Shown here in pieces: positions 5,550 through 11,236 of a stretch of 11,236 nucleotides of DNA. The notes beneath the pieces are model-generated. The model saw nothing but the letters and a program-made list of their open reading frames with translations, was not told the DNA's origin and ran no database searches. This stretch comes from an uncultured Eubacteriales bacterium (lineage in GTDB: Bacteria > Bacillota > Clostridia > Peptostreptococcales > Anaerovoracaceae). The stretch covers positions 1-11,236 of the forward strand of contig CACYBO010000268.1 in NCBI GenBank assembly GCA_902772685.1. Direction: 5' to 3'. A program made the translations under genes and the position numbers. The first letter of the stretch is position 1. Every line of letters begins with the position of its first letter.

Positions 5550-8393
5550 TTATAACAATTTGCGCAGGAACTGTCCAGTATAGGACCCCTTCGCCGCAGC
5601 TACCTCTTCAGGTGTTCCCTGAGCAACGATCTGTCCGCCTCTGAACCCACCGTCGGGGCCCAGATCGATAATGTGGTCTGCGCATTTTATCACATCCATA
5701 TTGTGCTCAATCACAACGACCGTATTTCCCTGGTCGGTGAGCCGTCCCAGAATATCCAGCAGTTTTTCCACGTCTGCGAAATGCAGTCCTGTGGTCGGTT
5801 CATCCAATATATACAGTGTCTTGCCGGTGCTCTTCTTCGACAGCTCCGACGCAAGCTTGATTCTCTGCGCTTCCCCGCCGGAGAGCTGCGTACTCGGCTG
5901 CCCTAGTTTGATATAACCGAGCCCAACGTCCTCGAGTGTCTGCAGATGTCTCCTGATCGGCGGATGGTTCTTAAAGAATTCCAAAGCTTCACTCACGTTC
6001 ATATTGAGGACATCGTAAATACTTTTGCCCTTGTATTTGACTTCCAGAGTTTCTCTGTTGTAGCGTCTGCCTTTGCACACTTCGCATGGAACATATACAT
6101 CCGGCAAAAAGAGCATTTCTATCTTGATGATGCCGTCGCCGTTGCAGGCTTCACATCTGCCGCCTTTGACGTTAAAGCTGAATCTTCCCTTTCCGTATCC
6201 CCGCAGCTTCGCTTCCGGGAGCTGCGCAAACAGGTCGCGGATATTGGTGAAAACACCGGTGTAGGTAGCGGGATTCGACCTCGGCGTTTTGCCAATCGGC
6301 TTCTGGTCGATGTTGATGATCTTGTCGATATTCTGTATTCCCGTAATGCTCCTGTGTTTCCCTGGCTTCTCTTTTGAGTTGTACATCTCTGCAGCGACTG
6401 CCTTGTAGAGAATCTCGCCGACGAGACTGCTTTTGCCTGAACCCGAGACCCCTGTGACGCATATGAACTTGCCGAGCGGGAATTTGACGTCGATGTTCTT
6501 CAGATTGTTCTGCGCAGCGCCCTTCACAGTAAGGTTCTTGCCTGTGCCCTTTCTTCTGACCGAAGGAATGCGGATGCTTCTGCGTCCGCTCAGGAATTGT
6601 CCTGTTACAGATCTCTCACAGGCTTTGATATCCTCGACCGTTCCCTGGGCAATCAGCTCCCCGCCGTTCAGTCCAGCTCCCGGTCCGATGTCTATAATCT
6701 GATCGGCCGCGTACATGGTCTCCTCATCGTGCTCAACAACAATCAGGGTGTTTCCGATATCCGTAAGCTCACGCAAAGACTTCAGCAGTTTCTCGTTGTC
6801 CTTCTGATGCAGCCCAATGCTCGGCTCATCCAATATGTATGAAACACCGACGAGTCCCGATCCGATCTGCGTCGCCAGCCTGATCCTCTGTGATTCCCCT
6901 CCGGAGAGCGTCATCGCCGCCCGGCTCAAGGTCAGATAATCCAGCCCCACGTCAGCCAGAAAGCTGAGTCTGCCGCGTATCTCCTTGATGACTTCAGCGG
7001 AGATCTTCTGTTCTGTCGGTGAAAGTTTCAGTCCGTCGAGAAATGCCAGTGCCTCGGAGACAGAAAGGTCACAGAATTCCATGATATTCTTGCCTCCTAT
7101 TGTCACAGCCAGCAGTTCTTCCCTGAGTCTCTGACCGTGGCATGCAGGACACTCAGACATGCTCATGTACTGTTCGATTTTGCCTTTGATCCAGTCGGAG
7201 TTCGTCTCCTGATACCGTCTTTCGAGATTTGGGATGATTCCTTCGTAGGTATGGCTTCTATGCTGAACGAAGCCGCTGCGGTTGGTGTAATCATAGGTTA
7301 GTTTTTCTTCTCCCGTACCATAGAGAAGGACATCACGGAATCTCTTCGGAAGTTTATTGAATGGTTTTGTGATATCAGCGTTGTACTTGTCTGCAAGAGC
7401 CTTTATGACCTGCCAGTAGTAACTGGTGAATTCCATAGTCGCAAAGGCATTCACCAGTGCTTTATCCAATATGCTGCGCCTCTGATCAGGTATGAGCAGG
7501 TCCGGGTCCACTTTCTGCAGATATCCGAGACCTTTGCACTCCGGACAGGCCCCCAGTGGGTTGTTGAAGGAAAACATCCTCGGTTCGATCTCGTCGATAC
7601 TGACGCCGTGCTCCGGACACGCCAGCGATGTGCTGAAGGTGCGTTCTGTCTCGTCCCCGTCAGGTGTTCTGACGATGACCTGCACAAGACCTTCGCCGTG
7701 TTCGATTGCCAGTTCGCACGCCTCGGCGAGACGGCTCTGGATACCATCTTTCACTTTGATTCTGTCTACAACAATCTCTATGGTGTGCTTGATGTTCTTC
7801 TCAAGTGTAATTTCATCTTCTTCGACATGTCTTATCTCACCGTCCACGCGCACCCGGGTGAATCCTTCCCGTCTGATGCGGTCGATGATCTTTTCATGGC
7901 GTCCCTTCCGGCGCCGGACCGCAGGAGCGAGTATGGTAAGTCTCGTTCCCTCTTCTTCCAGCATGAGGGTCTCGACGATCTGGTCCACAGACTGGCTCGA
8001 AATCTCCCTGCCGCAGATCGGACAGTGCGGAATTCCGATACGGGCGTACATGAGCCTGAGATAGTCGTAGATCTCAGTTACTGTACCCACTGTGGATCTC
8101 GGGTTGTGGTTCGTCGATTTCTGGTCAATGCTGATTGCAGGGCTGAGACCCTCTATGGATTCAACGTCCGGCTTCTCCATCTGTCCCAGGAACTGGCGCG
8201 CATAAGAAGAAAGGGACTCCATGTACTTTCTCTGTCCCTCGGCGTAAATCGTGTCAAAAGCAAGGGATGACTTTCCGCTCCCTGACAATCCTGTCAGAAC
8301 AACCAGTTTGTTTCTGGGAATCGTGACATCCATATTCTTGAGATTATTTTCCTTTGCGCCTTTTATAATGATGTCTTTGCTTAATTCTGTCAT
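5550..8393 (-). CDS. uvrA: excinuclease ABC subunit A
   Basis: UvrA is the damage-sensing ATPase of nucleotide excision repair. It loads UvrB at lesions. The 947-residue length is normal. It has two ABC ATPase halves: Walker [10 protein letters not shown] (35-43) and GVSGSGKSS (about 647), two signature motifs [11 protein letters not shown] and [11 protein letters not shown], and Walker B ILDEPS and ILDEPT. Cysteine modules are CPICG, CPACHG and the C-terminal CEACNGDG...CEVCKG (about 745-770). The first finger reads CPEH...CPEC (from about residue 258), so one usual Cys is His. The gene follows uvrB by 39 bases. Its ribosome binding site is modest and distant (AAGAGG, 13-15 bases from the ATG), but no other in-frame start fits better. 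No LexA-like palindrome is seen in the gap, so any damage control would come from further upstream. Confidence 0.98.
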   Translation of the reverse strand: MTELSKDIIIKGAKENNLKNMDVTIPRNKLVVLTGLSGSGKSSLAFDTIYAEGQRKYMESLSSYARQFLGQMEKPDVESIEGLSPAISIDQKSTNHNPRSTVGTVTEIYDYLRLMYARIGIPHCPICGREISSQSVDQIVETLMLEEEGTRLTILAPAVRRRKGRHEKIIDRIRREGFTRVRVDGEIRHVEEDEITLEKNIKHTIEIVVDRIKVKDGIQSRLAEACELAIEHGEGLVQVIVRTPDGDETERTFSTSLACPEHGVSIDEIEPRMFSFNNPLGACPECKGLGYLQKVDPDLLIPDQRRSILDKALVNAFATMEFTSYYWQVIKALADKYNADITKPFNKLPKRFRDVLLYGTGEEKLTYDYTNRSGFVQHRSHTYEGIIPNLERRYQETNSDWIKGKIEQYMSMSECPACHGQRLREELLAVTIGGKNIMEFCDLSVSEALAFLDGLKLSPTEQKISAEVIKEIRGRLSFLADVGLDYLTLSRAAMTLSGGESQRIRLATQIGSGLVGVSYILDEPSIGLHQKDNEKLLKSLRELTDIGNTLIVVEHDEETMYAADQIIDIGPGAGLNGGELIAQGTVEDIKACERSVTGQFLSGRRSIRIPSVRRKGTGKNLTVKGAAQNNLKNIDVKFPLGKFICVTGVSGSGKSSLVGEILYKAVAAEMYNSKEKPGKHRSITGIQNIDKIINIDQKPIGKTPRSNPATYTGVFTNIRDLFAQLPEAKLRGYGKGRFSFNVKGGRCEACNGDGIIKIEMLFLPDVYVPCEVCKGRRYNRETLEVKYKGKSIYDVLNMNVSEALEFFKNHPPIRRHLQTLEDVGLGYIKLGQPSTQLSGGEAQRIKLASELSKKSTGKTLYILDEPTTGLHFADVEKLLDILGRLTDQGNTVVVIEHNMDVIKCADHIIDLGPDGGFRGGQIVAQGTPEEVAAAKGSYTGQFLRKLL

Positions 8394-8432
8394 AAAGTGA
8401 TTATTTACCTCTTTAGTTGATTACTCGTATAT

Positions 8433-10418
8433 TTACATTCTGGCTCTGTACTCGAATACCAGATCACGGAGTTCTGCCGCCCTTTCAAACTGAAGATCAG
8501 CCGCGGCCTGTTTCATCTCTTTCTCAAGTCTGCCAATATAGTCGCGCAGTTCCTTCTTTGTGAGCTCATCAGGTTTGCGGCCTGCAAGGAAGGAATCGTA
8601 CCCTTCGGAATCTTCCGCTTTAGCGGTAGCCTCTATCACCTGACGTATTCCTTTGCGTACGCTGGTCGGTGTTATCCCGTTTGCCTTGTTGTATTCATCC
8701 TGTTTCTTCCGTCTTCGGTCAGTTTCTTTAATGGCGGCGGCCATGGCTTTGCTGATTCCATCGCAGTACATAATGACTTTACTGTCAACATTTCTCGCCG
8801 CTCTGCCTATTGTCTGTATGAGCGATGTCTCAGTCCTCAGGAACCCTTCTTTATCTGCATCCAGAATGGCCACGAGAGATACCTCTGGAATATCAAGCCC
8901 TTCTCTAAGCAGATTGATGCCGACCAGAACATCGAATACCCCCATTCTCAGATCGCGTATGATTTCCATCCTTTCCAGCGTATCCACTTCAGAATGAAGA
9001 TATCTGACTTTGATTCCGTTCCCGCGGAGAAAGTCTGTCAGGCTCTCTGCCATCTTCTTCGTCAGGGTCGTCACTAGGACCCGTTCACCCTTTTTCGTGA
9101 CTTTGTTGATTTCGCCGATCAGGTGGTCTATCTGCCCTTCACTCGGATGTGTCTCAATGACAGGATCAAGCAGTCCCGTCGGCCTGATGATCTGCTCCGC
9201 ACTCACGCCTCCCGACTGTTCTCTCTCATACTCCGCAGGCGTGGCGCTGACATAGACGATCTGATCTATCATACTGTTGAACTCTTCAAATTTGAGAGGT
9301 CTGTTGTCCAGTGCAGACGGCAGTCTGAACCCGTAGTCGACGAGGGACTGCTTCCGGGATCTGTCACCGTTATACATGGCTCTCAGCTGCGGAAGCATAA
9401 CATGGGATTCGTCGATCATGATGAGAAAATCATCCGGTATATAGTCTATGAGCGTATACGGTCTGCTTCCGGGAGGCAGTCCTACCAGATGGCGCGAATA
9501 GTTCTCTACGCCTTTGCAGGTCCCTATCTCGCGGAGCATCTCCATATCATATCTCGTCCTCTGCTCTATACGCTGTGCTTCGATCAGCTTGCCTCTGTCT
9601 TTGAACCAGGTGACTCTCTCCTGCAGTTCTTCATCGATCGTCTGAATCGCATGCTCAATCTTTTCCGGACTTGAGACATAATGAGACGCCGGATAGATTG
9701 CAACATGCTTTCTGAGCCCCAGAATCTCACCTGTGACAGGATTGATCTCTTTTATAGATTCCACCTCATCACCGAAGAGTTCTATTCGCACGGCGTTTTC
9801 TGCCCCCGCCGGATGGATATCTATTGTATCACCGCGCACTCTGAATGTTCCGCGTTCAAATCCCATATCGTTCCTTGTGTACTGGATGTCAACAAGCTTT
9901 CGCAGAAGATCATGTCTGTCTTTTTCCATCCCGGGCCTGAGTGATACGACCTGGTTTTCATAGTCGATCGGACTGCCCAGTCCGTATATGCATGATACGG
10001 AAGCTACAATAATAACATCTCTGCGTTCACTGAGGGCTGCTGTTGCGGAATGCCTCAGCTTCTCGATTTCGTCATTGATATCGGAATCTTTCTCTATATA
10101 AGTGTCAGTGGAGGCCACATAAGCCTCCGGCTGGTAGTAATCATAATATGATACGAAGTATTCGACAGCGTTATCGGGGAAAAACTCCTTGAATTCGCCG
10201 TGAAGCTGTGCTGCGAGCGTCTTGTTATGGGATATGACAAGCGTCGGTTTCTGGACTTTCTCAATGATTTTGGCCATTGTGAAAGTCTTGCCGCTTCCCG
10301 TTACGCCCATGAGCGTCTGGGCACGCTTCCCATCCATGATTCCTTTTGCAATTGTATCTATCGCCTGGGGCTGGTCGCCCATGGGCTCAAAATCAGAGAC
10401 AACCTTGAATTCCGGCAT
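8433..10418 (-). CDS. uvrB: excinuclease ABC subunit B
   Basis: UvrB is the helicase-like subunit that verifies damage and recruits UvrC for incision. The 661-residue product is full length. Walker A is GVTGSGKT (38-45). The beta-hairpin region, with [10 protein letters not shown] and EKDSDIN (about 91-114), inserts between the strands. The DESH box is at 336-339, and helicase motifs including IGRAARN lie in the C-terminal half. The last 30 residues form the UVR motif ([20 protein letters not shown]) that contacts UvrC. The ATG is 5 bases after the YolD-like gene, with a strong GGAGGAG located inside that gene's final codons. uvrA follows. Confidence 0.98.
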   Translation of the reverse strand: MPEFKVVSDFEPMGDQPQAIDTIAKGIMDGKRAQTLMGVTGSGKTFTMAKIIEKVQKPTLVISHNKTLAAQLHGEFKEFFPDNAVEYFVSYYDYYQPEAYVASTDTYIEKDSDINDEIEKLRHSATAALSERRDVIIVASVSCIYGLGSPIDYENQVVSLRPGMEKDRHDLLRKLVDIQYTRNDMGFERGTFRVRGDTIDIHPAGAENAVRIELFGDEVESIKEINPVTGEILGLRKHVAIYPASHYVSSPEKIEHAIQTIDEELQERVTWFKDRGKLIEAQRIEQRTRYDMEMLREIGTCKGVENYSRHLVGLPPGSRPYTLIDYIPDDFLIMIDESHVMLPQLRAMYNGDRSRKQSLVDYGFRLPSALDNRPLKFEEFNSMIDQIVYVSATPAEYEREQSGGVSAEQIIRPTGLLDPVIETHPSEGQIDHLIGEINKVTKKGERVLVTTLTKKMAESLTDFLRGNGIKVRYLHSEVDTLERMEIIRDLRMGVFDVLVGINLLREGLDIPEVSLVAILDADKEGFLRTETSLIQTIGRAARNVDSKVIMYCDGISKAMAAAIKETDRRRKKQDEYNKANGITPTSVRKGIRQVIEATAKAEDSEGYDSFLAGRKPDELTKKELRDYIGRLEKEMKQAAADLQFERAAELRDLVFEYRARM

Positions 10419-10423
10419 ACCCG

Positions 10424-10594
10424 CTACTCCTCCTCATCGCCTGACGCTTCATCATAAAGCGGTTCATAGCGCACATTCTGATTGATTATACCATAATCGG
10501 ACTCCACTTCCTGTTCTTTTTGGCGCAGTGCTTCCTCCAGTCCCACCACCGCTGCAAAAGGCATAAACTGCTTGGCTCTATCTCTTCTGTCCAC
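10424..10594 (-). CDS. YolD-like small protein
   Basis: A 56-residue frame begins at a GTG (10592-10594). The GTG lies inside the last codons of the polymerase gene, so the two overlap by 17 bases. The product has [20 protein letters not shown] (residues 6-25), the hallmark RA.QF.PFAAL.G..EAL pattern of YolD-like proteins, then a short charged helix and an acidic end of three Glu codons. YolD-like genes commonly accompany Firmicute Y-family polymerases and have been proposed as functional counterparts of UmuD. The biochemical role is not established. A G-rich AGGGGG lies about 9 bases upstream of the GTG. An upstream in-frame stop (TAG, 10607-10609) rules out a longer form. A start at the internal ATG would delete the conserved RAKQF. 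It is co-directional with the polymerase, uvrB and uvrA. Confidence 0.82.
   Translation of the reverse strand: MDRRDRAKQFMPFAAVVGLEEALRQKEQEVESDYGIINQNVRYEPLYDEASGDEEE
10427..10434 (-). promoter_or_regulatory. uvrB ribosome binding site inside the YolD-like gene
   Basis: GGAGGAG is formed by the three consecutive GAG codons at the end of the YolD-like frame and lies about 8 bases before the uvrB ATG. The acidic C-terminus of that protein may be partly a by-product of carrying this site. Confidence 0.8.
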
Positions 10595-11236
10595 TCTTAT
10601 GACCCCCTATCTGTAAATTTCTCTCCCTTGTCGTCGCCTCGGATTTGAAGTTCATCCCCTTGAGTATTGCGTTCTTGCCGTATTTATCCTTGATCGCAAG
10701 CTCGGCCTCCTGCAGTTTCCTGTCCTTCTCCAGAACCTCTTCCTGCGGTCTGCTCTTGTTCTCTTCTTTCAGCATATCAAACAGATTCATCTGCCTGTTT
10801 CCCTTATCCTCACGGACATTATTGCAGGATATATTGACCCTGCGGATCATACGGCTGTGATCCATCACTCTGTCGTACAGAGCCACCACTTCCGGAACCA
10901 TGACCGATCCTTCACAGCTTCCGCCTTCGAAACGGACGGTGCCTCCGTCTCTGTGGCCATACCTGCCGAATCTGCCTCCCGCCGCGTCTGCGCCACGGCC
11001 CGGCTGTGATGATTTGGCGTATCCCACTGACAGTGTCACGGATTCGGCTGTCACGCCTTTTTTGACCAGATCAAGACACATGAGGTCCATCATTTCCCTG
11101 ACAATTGTCCTTCCTTCTTCGAATGTATAGTCCCGCATCAGCACCTGACCGCTGGTAAGGCTGTGATCCTTCGGCTTATACGCCTTGATATCAGCCATCG
11201 TCACCGGTTCCCGGCCCCATGCGTGATCTATGAGCA
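10578..11236 (-). CDS. Y-family DNA polymerase (UmuC/DinB-like), C-terminal part
   Basis: This is a translesion DNA polymerase that copies past damaged bases. Only the last 218 residues are present. The frame is open to the right edge, with LIDHAWGREPVTM before the first possible internal start, so the apparent GTG at 11202-11204 is not the true start. The visible part begins near the end of the thumb region, with the ADIKAYKPKDHSLTSGQVL segment typical of this family. It covers the little-finger domain (about residues 25-130 of the fragment). QMNLF (10779-10793) then matches the QxxLF-type sliding-clamp-binding peptide. The C-terminus has KYGKNAILKGMNF and TTRERNLQIGGHK, signatures of the Firmicute UmuC-like group. 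The catalytic palm lies outside the window. It overlaps the YolD-like gene and heads the uvrBA unit. An SOS promoter, if any, is outside the window. Confidence 0.92.
   Translation of the reverse strand, partial: LIDHAWGREPVTMADIKAYKPKDHSLTSGQVLMRDYTFEEGRTIVREMMDLMCLDLVKKGVTAESVTLSVGYAKSSQPGRGADAAGGRFGRYGHRDGGTVRFEGGSCEGSVMVPEVVALYDRVMDHSRMIRRVNISCNNVREDKGNRQMNLFDMLKEENKSRPQEEVLEKDRKLQEAELAIKDKYGKNAILKGMNFKSEATTRERNLQIGGHKSGQKR

Noticed and set aside
7608..8270. 220-residue plus-strand frame opposite uvrA
   Set aside because: It is the shadow of a highly conserved uvrA segment and has no independent support.
8394..8432. LexA (SOS) box between uvrB and uvrA
   Set aside because: No CGAAC-N4-GTTCG-like palindrome is present there, nor in the short gap before uvrB.
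11202..11204. GTG as the start of the polymerase gene
   Set aside because: The frame continues upstream to the window edge with family-like residues (LIDHAWGREP), so the gene is simply cut off.

Overview
The window looks like chromosomal DNA from a low-to-mid GC Gram-positive anaerobe of the class Clostridia. The evidence is a class II fructose-bisphosphate aldolase, a short Gram-positive type signal peptidase I, smpB close to ssrA, a Y-family polymerase followed by a YolD-like small gene, strong GGAGG ribosome binding sites and Firmicute-style promoters. The species cannot be told from the sequence alone. Coding density is high, and there are no insertion sequences, CRISPR arrays or prophage genes.

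Left block (1-2460, minus strand): an RluA-family pseudouridine synthase, signal peptidase I (lepB), smpB, a 108-residue coiled-coil protein of unknown function, and the first ~85 bases of tmRNA (ssrA), which runs off the left edge. The protein genes are separated by 8 bases, 2 bases and a 1-base overlap. They read as one transcription unit from a good promoter at 2492-2520. SmpB and tmRNA together form the trans-translation ribosome rescue system.

Centre (2461-4042): a compact divergent promoter region contains a 20-base sequence present twice in direct orientation. One copy holds the -35 of the leftward promoter and the other the -35 of the rightward promoter. Rightward lie a small one-helix membrane protein with an acidic tail and then fructose-bisphosphate aldolase. 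The aldolase converges on pncB. The gap between them is almost entirely a ~202-base imperfect inverted repeat (3848-4049), whose inner part is a strong bidirectional-looking terminator hairpin and whose right end includes the pncB stop codon.

Right block (4043-11236, minus strand): the C-terminal half of a Y-family translesion DNA polymerase (its start lies off the right edge), a 56-residue YolD-like gene that overlaps the polymerase end, uvrB, uvrA and pncB. This is a DNA-damage module (translesion synthesis plus nucleotide excision repair), with nicotinate phosphoribosyltransferase of NAD salvage as a possible last cistron.

Most of the window is well-known housekeeping sequence. The less ordinary parts are the large inverted repeat at the convergent junction, the duplicated -35 block in the divergent promoter, the hidden YolD-like gene whose last codons carry the uvrB ribosome binding site, and the unknown small genes beside ssrA and fba.
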